Shown in pieces: positions 51,421-61,551 of a stretch of 64,000 bases of DNA. This DNA comes from Seongchinamella unica (lineage in GTDB: Bacteria > Pseudomonadota > Gammaproteobacteria > Pseudomonadales > Halieaceae). Numbering within the stretch: the stretch's first letter is position 1; the number at the start of each line of letters is the position of its first letter. The DNA is taken from contig NZ_SMSE01000002.1 of NCBI RefSeq assembly GCF_004354085.1, positions 930,001-994,000 on the forward strand, given 5' to 3'. The notes under the pieces were generated by a model. The model did not search any database. It saw only the letters and a program-made list of their open reading frames with translations, and was not told where the DNA came from. Position numbers and translations under genes: made by a program.

Positions 51421-52545
51421 CTAGCCGATACCGGAAATCTCGTTGACGTGTTCCAGCGCCTCCGCATATTCGCTAAGCAGGCTGTACATGATGTCGCGGC
51501 AGGACTGCTCCTCGTTCATCTGGCCCACCACCTGCCCCACGGGGTTGAACGCCACTTTCTGGCAATCACCCACACCGGCGTAGCGATGGGTGCGGCGCAC
51601 GGCATCAAAGGTGAGGTAACCCTGCAAGGGCATCGGCAGGGGATCGGGGGTATCCTCGCGCTCCCAGGCTTCCGTCCACTCATTTTTCAGCATACGTGCG
51701 GTCTTGCCGGTAAATGAGCGGGAGCGCACCGTGTCCTCGGAGGTCGCCGCCTTGTAGGATTCGCGCTGGGCGGGTTCGGCCTGGGCCTCCAGGGAAATTA
51801 GCCAGCGGGACCCCATCCAGACGCCCTGGGCGCCCATCGCCATGGCGGCCAACATCTGGCGACCGTTGGCAATCCCCCCCGCGGCCAGTACAGGCAGTGG
51901 TGCCACGGCATCGATCATCTGCGGCCAGAGCACCATGGAAGACACCTCGCCGGCGTGCCCACCCCCCTCGCCTCCCTGGCAGACCACAAAGTCGAGGCCA
52001 GCGTTTTTATGGTTAATGCCGTGCTTAAGCCGCCCGGCCAGGGCGCCGATCAGGCGGCCGGAGTCGTGGACCTGCCGGATCACATCCGCAGGCGGCGTAC
52101 CCAGGGCGTTGACGATCATCCGGCACTTGGGCCGGGTCAGCGCCTCGTCCACCAGTGCCTGGGCCTGCACAGCGGAAAAACTCAGGGTGACATCGTCATC
52201 ACCGTCGGGCCATTCGGGAACGCCCGCGTCGGCGAGCAGTTTCTCGGCAAACTTCCGGTGCTGTTCAGGAATCGCGTCCTGCAACATGGCCACCAGCTCC
52301 TCGGCGGAGGTCTTGTCCATGCCCTCGTACTTCTGGGGAATGGCGGTATCAACACCGTAAATGTGGTCGCCGATATGGGCGTCTATCCAGTCCAGCTCTT
52401 CCTTGAGCTGGGCGGCGGAAAACCCTACTGCGCCCAGCACGCCAATACCTCCCGCCTTGGACACTTCAACCACCACGTCGCGGCAGTGAGTGAAGGCAAA
52501 AATGGGGGCATCAACCCCCAGTTGCTTACAAAATTCAGTTTGCAC
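51421..52545 (-). CDS. Nitronate monooxygenase-like flavin oxidoreductase
   Basis: A 374-residue TIM-barrel FMN enzyme of the nitronate monooxygenase family. Hallmarks are GGIGVLGAVGFSAAQLKEEL near residue 25, VVCQGGEGGGHAGEVSSMVL near 165, and LAAGGIANGRQMLAAMAMGAQGVWMGSRWL near 200-235, the flavin phosphate site. GTG 52545 follows AAAGGAGGATT; longer readings add a spurious N-terminus. Such enzymes oxidise nitronates or act as enoyl-type reductases in lipid pathways. It converges with the SDD-repeat gene. The substrate is not known. Confidence 0.87.
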   Translation of the reverse strand: MQTEFCKQLGVDAPIFAFTHCRDVVVEVSKAGGIGVLGAVGFSAAQLKEELDWIDAHIGDHIYGVDTAIPQKYEGMDKTSAEELVAMLQDAIPEQHRKFAEKLLADAGVPEWPDGDDDVTLSFSAVQAQALVDEALTRPKCRMIVNALGTPPADVIRQVHDSGRLIGALAGRLKHGINHKNAGLDFVVCQGGEGGGHAGEVSSMVLWPQMIDAVAPLPVLAAGGIANGRQMLAAMAMGAQGVWMGSRWLISLEAQAEPAQRESYKAATSEDTVRSRSFTGKTARMLKNEWTEAWEREDTPDPLPMPLQGYLTFDAVRRTHRYAGVGDCQKVAFNPVGQVVGQMNEEQSCRDIMYSLLSEYAEALEHVNEISGIG

Positions 52546-52663
52546 GGACAATCCTCCTTTAGCGCTTTCAGCTTCAACAATGGCGGATATCGCCGCACTA
52601 TAGAATGACGGGAAAGGCCGAAAGGCATGGCAGGAATTACGCCGCCACCCTCCGGCTCGCCGA

Positions 52664-55600
52664 TTATTCCTGCAGGCTGAATAACTGGGTGTTACCGCCC
52701 TTGGCCACCACGTTGTCGGTCCGGGTCTTTTCGGTGACAAAACGCAACAGGTAATGGGGGCCGCCGGCTTTGGGGCCGGTGCCTGAGAGGCCCTGGCCGC
52801 CGAAGGGATTCACCCCGACCACGGCACCGACCATATTGCGATTGATGTAGGTATTACCGACCCGGGTGGCCTTGAACACCTCCCTGGCAAAGCCGTCGAT
52901 ACGGCTGTGCACACCCAGAGTGAGGCCATAGCCGGACGCATTGATATCCGCGAGTACCTCGGGAATATCGGCGACCTTGTAGCGGATCACGTGCAGCACG
53001 GGGCCGAACACTTCTCGCTCCAGCTGCGCCAGTGATTCGATTTCATACACCTGGGGGGCGACGAAATACCCCGCGCTGTGGCTTTCATCGAGTTTGCAGC
53101 TCGCCAGAACTTTAGCCTCCCGGCGCATCCGCTGCTCATGGCGCTCCAGCATCTGCCGGGCATCGAGGTCTATCACCGGGCCGATATCGGTGCTGAGGGC
53201 CGCGGGATTGCCAATCTTCAACTCCGCCATGGCACCGCGCAGCATGGCGATCACCTTATCGGCGATGTCCTCCTGCAAGTACAGTACCCGCAGGGCGCTG
53301 CAGCGCTGTCCGGCGCTCTGGAAAGCGGAGGTAATCACATCATCAACCACCTGCTCAGGCAGCGCTGTCGCATCCACCAGCATTACATTGAGGCCGCCGG
53401 TCTCGGCAATCAGGGGCACAATGGGACCGTCACGATCGGCAAGCTGGCGATTGATCAGTTTGGCTGTTTCGGTGCTGCCGGTGAAGGCCACTCCGGCAAT
53501 CCGCTGATCGGCCAGTAGCGCACCACCGACGGCGGCGCCCTCGCCCGGCAGCAAGTGCAGCACATCGCCGGGGATACCCGCGGCGTGCAGCAGCTGCACT
53601 GCTCGCGCCGCTATCAACGGGGTCTGTTCTGCGGGCTTGGCGATAACACTGTTACCGGCCGCCAGCGCCGCCGTCACCTGGCCGACAAAAATAGCCAGGG
53701 GGAAGTTCCAGGGACTGATACACAGCCATACGCCGCGCCCGTGCAGGCTCAACTCGTTGACCTCGCCTGTGGGACCGGGCAGGGCCTCGGGGCTGCCCAT
53801 ATGAGCCCTGGCCTGCTGTGCGTAATAGCGGCAGAAATCGACCGCTTCACGGACCTCGGACAGGGCATCATCAATCGTTCTGCCCGCCTCGGCGGCGATG
53901 AGGCCGATCAGCGACTCACTCTGCTCCTCCATCAGGTTTGCCGCCTGTTCCAGGCACTGGGCCCTGAACCGGGCTCCCCTGGCGTCCCAGCCAGGCTGGA
54001 CGGCACTGGCCCGCGCCAGCGCTGTGTCGATGGTTTGCCGACCGGTTTCCACGACTTCACCGACCTGCACACTGTGATCTGCCGGATTCATCACCGCCCG
54101 GGCCTCCCCCGGCAACAGTTGACCGCCGACAATCGGTGCGGCCCGGTGCCGGGTGGCGGCAGTGTCCTCTACGATTTTTAGCAAGGGCACAACCTCCAGC
54201 GGGTCCGCCAGGTCGATGCCGGCAGCGTTGGCCCAGGGATACTGCTCATCGCGGTACAGCTCTCGCGGCACGGGAATGCGGCTGTGGCGGGCCACCGGGT
54301 AGGAGCGGGTTTCTGCTACCGGGTCCTGCAGCAGGTCTTCCGGCGGCACCTTGGCATCGAGGAAGCGGTTCACGAAGGAACTGTTGGCGCCGTTCTCCAG
54401 CAACCTGCGCACCAGGTAGGGCAGCAGATCACGATGATTACCCACCGGTGCGTACACGCGCACCGCCACGTCCGGTCGACTGTCCAGCACCTCGTCATAC
54501 AGCAGGTGACCCATGCCGTGCAGGCGCTGGAATTCAAAGCGGTCTGCCTGCGCGCCCAGTTCCAGGATGAGGGCCACAGTGTAGGCATTGTGAGTGGCAA
54601 ACTGGGGATAGATTTCATCCGGCGCAGATAGCAGGATGCCGGCGCAGGCCTGGTAGGACACATCGGTGTGGCACTTGCGGGTAAACACCGGATAGTCAGG
54701 CATCCCCTGCTCCTGGGCATGCTTGATTTCACCGTCCCAATAGGCCCCTTTGACCAGCCGCACCATGAAGCGCCTGTCGCAGCTGCTCGCCAGCTCTATC
54801 AACCAGCGAGCCACATGGGTCGCCCGCTTCTGGTACGCCTGCAGCACAAAGCCCAGGCCGTCCCAGCCTGCCAGGTCAGGATCCCGCGCCAGGGCTTCGA
54901 ATATATCCAGGGAGATATCCAGCCGGTCACACTCCTCGGCATCAATACTGAACCCGATGCGCCCCTGTTTTGCCATCAGCGCCAGTTCACGAACCCGGGG
55001 CAGGACCTCGTTCATCACCCGCTGCTTCTGGCGGAACTCATAGCGCGGATGCAGGGCCGACAGTTTTACCGAGATACCGTTTGCCTGCACCACACTGGCG
55101 CCGTCGCCGGTGGCAATGATTCTGCGAATCGCCTCGGCATAAGCGTCAAAGTAACGTTGGGCGTCCTCGCCGGTACGAGCGCCCTCGCCCAGCATATCGA
55201 ATGAAAAACGGGTGCCCGGTCGATTGGCCTTGCTGCCCTTGTCGATGGCTTCTTCGATGTTGCGCCCCAGCACGTACTGCCCACCCATGATGCGCATGGC
55301 CTGCAGCACTGCCCGACGAACCACTGGCTCACCCAGGGAGCTGACCAGTTTTTTCATCCAGGAGTTGGTCTCACGGGTGATCTCGTCATCCAGGGTGACC
55401 ACCCTACCGGTCAGCATCAGGCCCCATACCGAGGCGTTCACGAACCGCGAGCCGGACTTACCCTTGTGGGCAGCCCAGTCGCCGGAGAGGATTTTTTCCG
55501 CGATCAGCCGATCTGCGGTTTCCTCGTCGGGAACCCGAAGCAAGGACTCCGCCAGGCACATGAGGGCAATACCCTCGTTGTTCGACAGGCCGAATTCCTG

Positions 55601-55798
55601 CAGGAAGGCGTCCAGGGTGCCGGCCTTGTCGCTTTTGCCGCGGCAGCGCTCGACCAGCTCAATGGCGCAGCTGCGCACTGCCTCGCTGCTTTCCGGCTCC
55701 AGCGTCGCGCGGACCAGCAGCTGCTCAACCAGGGCGGGCTCATCGGCGTAGGTGGCCTGGCGAATGTCGTTTCTCAGTTGTGACAGCGTGTCCTGCAC
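52664..55798 (-). CDS. putA: Bifunctional proline dehydrogenase / P5C dehydrogenase
   Basis: A 1044-residue fused enzyme that oxidises proline to glutamate. Residues about 130-460 form the FAD proline dehydrogenase barrel (RFMVRLVKGAYWDGEIKHAQ, RVYAPVGNHRDLLPYLVRRLLENGAN). Residues about 545-1030 form the aldehyde dehydrogenase domain (ISPWNFPLAIFVGQVTAAL, the catalytic Cys in SAGQRCSALRV). It lacks the N-terminal ribbon-helix-helix DNA-binding domain of E. coli PutA, and is therefore a type A form without transcriptional control. A divergent Lrp-type gene, 122 bp away, likely regulates it. Confidence 0.95.
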   Translation of the reverse strand: MQDTLSQLRNDIRQATYADEPALVEQLLVRATLEPESSEAVRSCAIELVERCRGKSDKAGTLDAFLQEFGLSNNEGIALMCLAESLLRVPDEETADRLIAEKILSGDWAAHKGKSGSRFVNASVWGLMLTGRVVTLDDEITRETNSWMKKLVSSLGEPVVRRAVLQAMRIMGGQYVLGRNIEEAIDKGSKANRPGTRFSFDMLGEGARTGEDAQRYFDAYAEAIRRIIATGDGASVVQANGISVKLSALHPRYEFRQKQRVMNEVLPRVRELALMAKQGRIGFSIDAEECDRLDISLDIFEALARDPDLAGWDGLGFVLQAYQKRATHVARWLIELASSCDRRFMVRLVKGAYWDGEIKHAQEQGMPDYPVFTRKCHTDVSYQACAGILLSAPDEIYPQFATHNAYTVALILELGAQADRFEFQRLHGMGHLLYDEVLDSRPDVAVRVYAPVGNHRDLLPYLVRRLLENGANSSFVNRFLDAKVPPEDLLQDPVAETRSYPVARHSRIPVPRELYRDEQYPWANAAGIDLADPLEVVPLLKIVEDTAATRHRAAPIVGGQLLPGEARAVMNPADHSVQVGEVVETGRQTIDTALARASAVQPGWDARGARFRAQCLEQAANLMEEQSESLIGLIAAEAGRTIDDALSEVREAVDFCRYYAQQARAHMGSPEALPGPTGEVNELSLHGRGVWLCISPWNFPLAIFVGQVTAALAAGNSVIAKPAEQTPLIAARAVQLLHAAGIPGDVLHLLPGEGAAVGGALLADQRIAGVAFTGSTETAKLINRQLADRDGPIVPLIAETGGLNVMLVDATALPEQVVDDVITSAFQSAGQRCSALRVLYLQEDIADKVIAMLRGAMAELKIGNPAALSTDIGPVIDLDARQMLERHEQRMRREAKVLASCKLDESHSAGYFVAPQVYEIESLAQLEREVFGPVLHVIRYKVADIPEVLADINASGYGLTLGVHSRIDGFAREVFKATRVGNTYINRNMVGAVVGVNPFGGQGLSGTGPKAGGPHYLLRFVTEKTRTDNVVAKGGNTQLFSLQE

Positions 55799-55862
55799 GG
55801 TGCATCTCCCATAGAGTGAATCGCTATATTTTCCACACTTTTACCGATATATGACTCTGTAA

Positions 55863-55910
55863 TTCCTGTTAAAACAGATTATTATCCTGAATTAAATTCA
55901 TACACAGGAA
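55863..55910. promoter_or_regulatory. Candidate Lrp operator region between putA and the Lrp-type gene
   Basis: Within the 122-bp divergent region: TTCCTGT (55863-55869) and ACAGGAA (55904-55910) form a 7-bp inverted repeat. Inside it, CTGTT-AA-AACAG (55866-55877) and GAATT-A-AATTC (55889-55899) are perfect palindromes. This is consistent with multiple Lrp-type binding sites. Confidence 0.45.
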
Positions 55911-55920
55911 AATCTGTCGC

Positions 55921-56406
55921 ATGAGTAAGGCGAAAACCCTGGATCGCACCGACCGCCTCATCCTCAGCGTGCTGCAGCGCGATGGGCGTATATCCAACGT
56001 GGACCTGGCCAAAAAGGTAGCACTTAGTCCGACACCTTGCCTGGAGCGAGTGAGAAGGCTGGAAAAGGCGGGCTATATCAAGGGCTATGTCGCGTTACTG
56101 GACCCGAACAAACTGAATGCTGACACCCAGGCGTTTATCCAGGTGTCCCTGGCCAACACCAGCACCCGCAACCTGCGGGAGTTCAACCAGCGCATGCGCG
56201 AGTTGGAGGAAGTGGTAGGCTGCCATATGGTCGCGGGAGGCTTCGACTACCTGCTGCAAATACGTTGTGCCGACATGCAGGACTACCAGCGGTTCCTGGG
56301 CGAGAAGCTGGCGACGATACCGCTCATCGCCCAGACCCACACCTACGTGGTCATTGAGGAGGTGAAGTCCGAAACCGCCATCAGCCTCGACTATATCGAC
56401 CGCTGA
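55921..56406 (+). CDS. Lrp/AsnC-family regulator (likely PutR-type)
   Basis: A 161-residue regulator with an N-terminal HTH (DRTDRLILSVLQRDGRISNVDLAKKVALSPTPCLERVRRLEKAGYIKGY, residues about 7-55, given as its pattern) and a C-terminal RAM/AsnC ligand-binding domain with conserved VAGGFDYLLQI. ACAGGAAAA precedes ATG 55921. It is divergent from putA and, as in other proteobacteria, would activate putA in response to proline. Leucine-responsive control is an alternative. Confidence 0.87.
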   Translation: MSKAKTLDRTDRLILSVLQRDGRISNVDLAKKVALSPTPCLERVRRLEKAGYIKGYVALLDPNKLNADTQAFIQVSLANTSTRNLREFNQRMRELEEVVGCHMVAGGFDYLLQIRCADMQDYQRFLGEKLATIPLIAQTHTYVVIEEVKSETAISLDYIDR

Positions 56407-56417
56407 GGGCCCCGGGC

Positions 56418-57356
56418 TCAGGCAGCAGCCGGAGCCCGGTTGAGTTCAGGCACCGCGCGCCGGATCACTTCCAGGTAGCTGCCGGCCAGGGCGCCCTCAT
56501 GCCCGACGTAGAAGCCGCGTTGCAACAGCAGCTGGTGCAGGGCCTTCAGGTGGTGCACCGGGACGCTCGCGAGGAGGTGATGCTCGAGGTGGTAATTGAC
56601 CCGATTGGGACACAGAATCAATCGCTCCAGCGGATTGGCATAGGTGGTGCGGGTATGGCGCCGCGGATCGGGGTCATAGAGATCCGGGACATTGCCGTGT
56701 TCCGCGACCTGGCGGATGCGGGCAACCAGCGGATAGGTCGTGAGGTAGGCAACGACCCACAGCAGGTAGTAGCCGCCGACACCCAGGGCCAGCATCAGCA
56801 GGAACAGAGCCGCGTTAACCAGCAGCCCGCGTTTTTCAGCGTTGGTTTTTTCACCCTCCCGGAGCATCAGGTTGCGGCCTTCGCCGCCGAACAGCATACG
56901 CAGCAGGGAGAAGCCGGTCTGGCCGCTGAGGTCACGGCGGATTTTACGCAGGAAGCTGGCGCGGCTCACCGGGTAGGCGCGGTAATTGGGCAGGTCGGGA
57001 TCCTGTTCGGTACCGGCATGGCGGTGGTGTACCCGGTGAGAGGCGCCGTAGGCGGCCACATCCCCCAATACCGGATAGGCGCACAACCACTGCCCCACCA
57101 CCTCGTTGAGGCGATCACTGCGGAACAGCATCTTGTGGCCCGCCTCATGCATCAGCACTGCCAACCCCAGTTGCCTGCCACCGAGGACCAGGACTGCCAA
57201 CACCACCGTGACAGGATTGGTCCAGTTAATGACCACTGCGAACACGCCGGCGATCAACAGCCAGTTGCTGGCCACCAGCCACCAGCCCATCAGGTCGCTA
57301 CGGGCAGTAAACTGCTTGATTTCTTCCTTACTCAGGTAGTCTGTTGCTTTCACCAT
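56418..57356 (-). CDS. Fatty acid desaturase-type membrane di-iron protein
   Basis: A 312-residue membrane protein with four predicted helices (from about residue 26 to 210). The three histidine boxes are seen as HEAGH (near residue 77), HRVHH (near 114) and HLEHH (near 263), the diiron ligands of acyl-lipid desaturases and hydroxylases. ATG 57356 is chosen; a GTG at 57380 would add eight residues. It is divergent from a PaaX-like regulator, with the palindrome 57421-57443 in the shared upstream region. Substrate and electron donor are unknown. Confidence 0.87.
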   Translation of the reverse strand: MVKATDYLSKEEIKQFTARSDLMGWWLVASNWLLIAGVFAVVINWTNPVTVVLAVLVLGGRQLGLAVLMHEAGHKMLFRSDRLNEVVGQWLCAYPVLGDVAAYGASHRVHHRHAGTEQDPDLPNYRAYPVSRASFLRKIRRDLSGQTGFSLLRMLFGGEGRNLMLREGEKTNAEKRGLLVNAALFLLMLALGVGGYYLLWVVAYLTTYPLVARIRQVAEHGNVPDLYDPDPRRHTRTTYANPLERLILCPNRVNYHLEHHLLASVPVHHLKALHQLLLQRGFYVGHEGALAGSYLEVIRRAVPELNRAPAAA

Positions 57357-57420
57357 CGCCTCACTCACTGGCCCAGTCACCGTCCATTTATAACATTCAT
57401 ATACTTTTTAGTCCATTTTG

Positions 57421-57443
57421 TGTTATATGCATATTGCATAACA
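57421..57443. promoter_or_regulatory. Palindrome upstream of the desaturase and PaaX-like genes
   Basis: TGTTAT (57421-57426) and ATAACA (57438-57443) are 11 bp apart and enclose ATGCAT. It sits 65 bp from the desaturase start and 14 bp before the PaaX-like start, a fitting place for autoregulation. Confidence 0.4.
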
Positions 57444-57456
57444 ACGACATCCCGCT

Positions 57457-58251
57457 ATGACCAGAGCTGAATTTCCCTCCGCCAAACGCCTGATCCTGTC
57501 CATGCTCGCAGCGCCCAGCATTCGGGAGGCTGAAATCGGGACACTGGTTACCTGGGGCGCGCTATTCGACATTGATAGTGCCACTATCCGGGTAACCGCC
57601 AGCCGCCTGGTGCGCCAGGGAATACTCACCTCCCCGGCCCGCGGCCTGTACCGGATTGGCCCGCAGGGACAACTCCTCACCGAGACCGCCCGCGCCTGGG
57701 TAGCGGCGGAACAGCGGGTATGCGGCTGGCGGGGTGACTGGCTACTGGTGCATACGGCGCATCTTGGCCGCAGCAACAAAACCGCCCTGCGCGCCCGGGA
57801 GCGCGCCTTCCGGCTGAGCGGCTTCGGTCAGTGGAGACCGGGCCTGCACTGCCGACCGGCCAACCTGGTCGAACCCGCAGCGGACACCAGACAACGATTG
57901 CTGAAACTGGGTCTGGAAAGCGATGCGATTATTATCGTTGCCAGCGCCCTGCCGGGCAGCAAACCGTCGGAGCTGTCCAGGCTGTGGCCAAGGAAACAGC
58001 TGGAAGCAGCATACAGCCAGCACATCAGGGCCATGCAGCGCAGCCTGAAGCGACTGTCAGCCATGTCGTTGCCTGACGCCGCCCGCGAAACCGTTCAGAT
58101 CGGGGAAGCCGTCATCCGGCAAATCACCACCGACCCCTTGCTACCCCGGGAGCTGACCAATACCGCCCGTCGACGGCAAATGACCGAACTGATGATTGAG
58201 TATGACCAGGCCGGACGCTTGATCTGGGAACAATTCAGCGAGCAGGCGTAA
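57457..58251 (+). CDS. PaaX-family transcriptional regulator
   Basis: A 264-residue protein with an N-terminal winged HTH (residues about 8-70) and a C-terminal PaaX-like domain with LPGSKPSELSRLW and a terminal MTELMIEYDQAGRLIWEQF. PaaX represses phenylacetate genes, but no such gene is in the window, so this one likely controls the divergent desaturase. ATG 57457 is used. Confidence 0.82.
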   Translation: MTRAEFPSAKRLILSMLAAPSIREAEIGTLVTWGALFDIDSATIRVTASRLVRQGILTSPARGLYRIGPQGQLLTETARAWVAAEQRVCGWRGDWLLVHTAHLGRSNKTALRARERAFRLSGFGQWRPGLHCRPANLVEPAADTRQRLLKLGLESDAIIIVASALPGSKPSELSRLWPRKQLEAAYSQHIRAMQRSLKRLSAMSLPDAARETVQIGEAVIRQITTDPLLPRELTNTARRRQMTELMIEYDQAGRLIWEQFSEQA

Positions 58252-58317
58252 CCATTACTCTGCGCGTTATACTGCAGTGACATCGCCAGCGCCGAGATCG
58301 TGAGTGAGCGAACCACC

Positions 58318-58991
<674 letters not shown>

Positions 58992-58995
<4 letters not shown>

Positions 58996-59639
58996 CCCTG
59001 GTAGCCAAGTGCCGCCTGGAAGCCCTTGTCCATGATGGTCTTGATAATGCCCTGGACGGCCTCGGTATCGTTGATATGCGGAAAGTCCCCTTCCGGAGCG
59101 GGCAGCCCCAGAAACTCACACAAAGGCTCCCAGCCATCCGCCACCTCGAACACCAGCAGGCGCTCCGGTGGGATTGTTGCCCTGACCTCAGCCACGTGCT
59201 CGTTGAAACGTCGCACCAGGTGATCGTGATCGTGCATTCGGCCATCAAAGTAATTATTTATGGTGGTCGTGGTGAAGGCGCCGGCCTCGCTACCGGGCAG
59301 GAACCTGATCCATTCTTCGCCGAAAATTGTGTCCTGCACTGAGGTAAACCATTTCTCCGGATCGCGGACGGTCAGTACGACTTTGGCATCCGGGTAGTAC
59401 TCTGCCAGGGCGGCGTAGCTGGTACAGGCAGGGAAATCAACGGTCGCAGTAAAGCCCTCGAAGATCGCATCCCAGTCCGGTGAGCCGCTGCCGACCTGCT
59501 CCCAGTGTTTCCAGTGTTCAGGCCCCCTGGGGAAACACTCAATCATGTGGTAACAGGGATAACCCAGCTGCTCCAGGGCGACCTTCAGGGACATGGTGCC
59601 CGTTCGCCCGAAGCCGGCGCCGATAATCTCCAATGCCAT
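58992..59639 (-). CDS. Sulfotransferase family protein (Sulfotransferase_4-like)
   Basis: A 215-residue protein with the PAPS loop [13 protein letters not shown] at residues about 7-19 and the 3'-phosphate site [12 protein letters not shown] near residue 92. It ends in a family-typical basic/acidic pattern. The product might sulfate a lipid or sterol. The stop codons of this and the convergent nitroreductase gene overlap at CTAA. Confidence 0.83.
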
Positions 59640-59835
59640 CCTGCTCTCCTTTCAGTTATAACCGTAGTAACCGAGTGTAGCCTATATAACCGGATCGATT
59701 ATATCTCCGGCGAAAGGGCAACCATGATGGCCCGGAATGGCATTCACCCCGGACCGTGTCGGCGCACGGCCTGCGTCTGCACTCGAACAGTGGGTAAGCA
59801 ATGAAGTGTCTATGCCGCCAGAAAGACAGCGGCCG

Positions 59836-60306
59836 CTATTGCCCTCGAGCGACCGGCAGGGAGCCGTGCTCCTTGACCGCGAGCAGGCTGAAATTGGACT
59901 CGATATTCCTGACGCCGGGAAACTTGAGTATGCGCTGCATGGAGAGCTCGGAGAAGTGGTCCATACTGCGGGCCACCACCTTCAACAGGTAATCGTGAGA
60001 ACCGCTGAGCGCGTGGCACTCCACAATGTGCTCCTCCGCTTCCACGTGAGCCAGGAACGCACGCTGCTTTTTGTCGTCCTGCTTGTCCAGGGTCACCTGG
60101 ACGAACGCGGTTACCTGCAGCCCCAACTCACGTTGATTGAGCCGGGCACTGTAGCCGGTGATTACGCCCGCCTCTTCCAGCCCGCGCACCCGGCGGAAAC
60201 AGGGCGATTCCGACAGCCCGACCTGCTCAGCCAGTTCCACATTGGAGATGCGGCCGTTCTTTTGCAGTATCTGGAGAATCTCTTTCTCCACTCGCTCCAG
60301 CGTCAT
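59836..60306 (-). CDS. Lrp/AsnC-family regulator of the tyrosine operon (likely)
   Basis: A 156-residue regulator with an N-terminal HTH (VELAEQVGLSESPCFRRVRGLEEAGVITGY, residues about 24-53, shown as its pattern) and a C-terminal RAM domain (SGSHDYLLKVVARSMDHF). ATG 60306 lies behind AAGGAAT; a longer reading upstream is less likely. It is divergent from hpd by 144 bp, with the inverted repeat at 60330-60360 in between. It likely activates the operon in response to tyrosine or an intermediate. Confidence 0.87.
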   Translation of the reverse strand: MTLERVEKEILQILQKNGRISNVELAEQVGLSESPCFRRVRGLEEAGVITGYSARLNQRELGLQVTAFVQVTLDKQDDKKQRAFLAHVEAEEHIVECHALSGSHDYLLKVVARSMDHFSELSMQRILKFPGVRNIESNFSLLAVKEHGSLPVARGQ

Positions 60307-60329
60307 CGCAATATTCCTTCTTTTTTCTA

Positions 60330-60360
60330 TTAAAAATAGACATATTCCTCCTATTTTTAA
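60330..60360. promoter_or_regulatory. Inverted repeat between the Lrp-type gene and hpd
   Basis: TTAAAAATAG (60330-60339) and CTATTTTTAA (60351-60360) pair perfectly, 11 bp apart; CTATT-AAA-AATAG (60327-60339) is an inner palindrome. It is a likely operator for the divergent Lrp-type regulator. Confidence 0.5.
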
Positions 60361-60450
60361 CACTTTTACGGGGCATTTAGAAGAAATCTTGCCTCGCTAC
60401 CCGCCTATCATGATCTACGGTACTGACCTGGATAAACGAGGCATAACACA

Positions 60451-61539
60451 ATGGCTGACCTGTTTGAAAATCCCATGGGCCTGAACGGCTTTGAATTTGT
60501 CGAGTACGCCGCTACCGAGCGCGGCCTGCTGGAACCGGTATTCGAGATGCTGGGTTTCACCCACGTTGCCCGCCACCGCTCCAAGGATGTGGACCTCTGG
60601 CGCCAGGGCGACATCAACTTCATTATCAATTACGAAAAGCATTCCCCGGCCTATTACTATTGCGAGGAGCACGGCCCCTCCGCCTGTGGCATGGCATTCC
60701 GGGTCAAGGATGCGAAGCAGGCCTACCAGCGGGCGCTGGATCTCGGCGCCCAGCCCATCGACATTCCGGTCGGCCCTATGGAACTGAAACTGCCGGCCAT
60801 TCGCGGCATTGGCGGCGCCATCCTCTACCTGATCGATCGCTATGAGGAAGGGGCGTCCATTTACGACATCGACTTTGAATACCTGGACGGGGTCGATCAT
60901 CATCCCGCGGGCTGTGGCTTCAAGCTGATAGACCACCTGACCCACAACGTCTATCGCGGCCGCATGGACTATTGGGCCAACTACTACGAAAAACTGTTCA
61001 ACTTCCGCGAGATCCGTTACTTCGACATCAAGGGCGAGTACACCGGCCTGCGTTCACGCGCCATGACCGCTCCCGATGGCAAGATTCGCATTCCGCTCAA
61101 TGAGGAAGGCGGCCAGGGAGGCGGCGGCCAGATTGAGGAATACCTGCTGGAATACAACGGCGAAGGTATCCAGCATATCGCCTTTTCCTGCGACGATTTG
61201 CCCACCTGCCTGGACCGGCTGAAGCAGTTGGGCATGCGCTTCATGACGCCGCCCCCTGATACTTACTACGACATGCTCGATGAGCGCCTGCCCGGCCACG
61301 GCGAACCGGTGGAAGAATTGAAGTCCCGTGGCATACTGCTCGATGGCAGCACCGGCGACGGTTCGCCTAAACTGCTGTTACAGATATTTTCTGAGACCCT
61401 CATCGGACCGATTTTCTTTGAATTTATCCAGCGCAAACACGACGAGGGCTTTGGTGAGGGCAACTTCCAGGCCCTGTTTGAATCGATCGAACGGGATCAA
61501 CTTGCCCGCGGGGCAATCGATGCCGATTCGGCGGCCTGA
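60451..61539 (+). CDS. hpd: 4-Hydroxyphenylpyruvate dioxygenase
   Basis: A 362-residue Fe(II) enzyme of the VOC superfamily that turns 4-hydroxyphenylpyruvate into homogentisate. The metal ligands H162 (LIDHLTH), H242 (GIQHIAF) and E324 (FFEFIQR) match H161/H240/E322 of the Pseudomonas enzyme. GAGGC precedes ATG 60451. It is the first gene of an operon with a VOC gene, a fumarylacetoacetate hydrolase family gene, maiA and a phenylalanine hydroxylase gene. Confidence 0.95.
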   Translation: MADLFENPMGLNGFEFVEYAATERGLLEPVFEMLGFTHVARHRSKDVDLWRQGDINFIINYEKHSPAYYYCEEHGPSACGMAFRVKDAKQAYQRALDLGAQPIDIPVGPMELKLPAIRGIGGAILYLIDRYEEGASIYDIDFEYLDGVDHHPAGCGFKLIDHLTHNVYRGRMDYWANYYEKLFNFREIRYFDIKGEYTGLRSRAMTAPDGKIRIPLNEEGGQGGGGQIEEYLLEYNGEGIQHIAFSCDDLPTCLDRLKQLGMRFMTPPPDTYYDMLDERLPGHGEPVEELKSRGILLDGSTGDGSPKLLLQIFSETLIGPIFFEFIQRKHDEGFGEGNFQALFESIERDQLARGAIDADSAA

Positions 61540-61551
61540 GGGAACCCTGCC

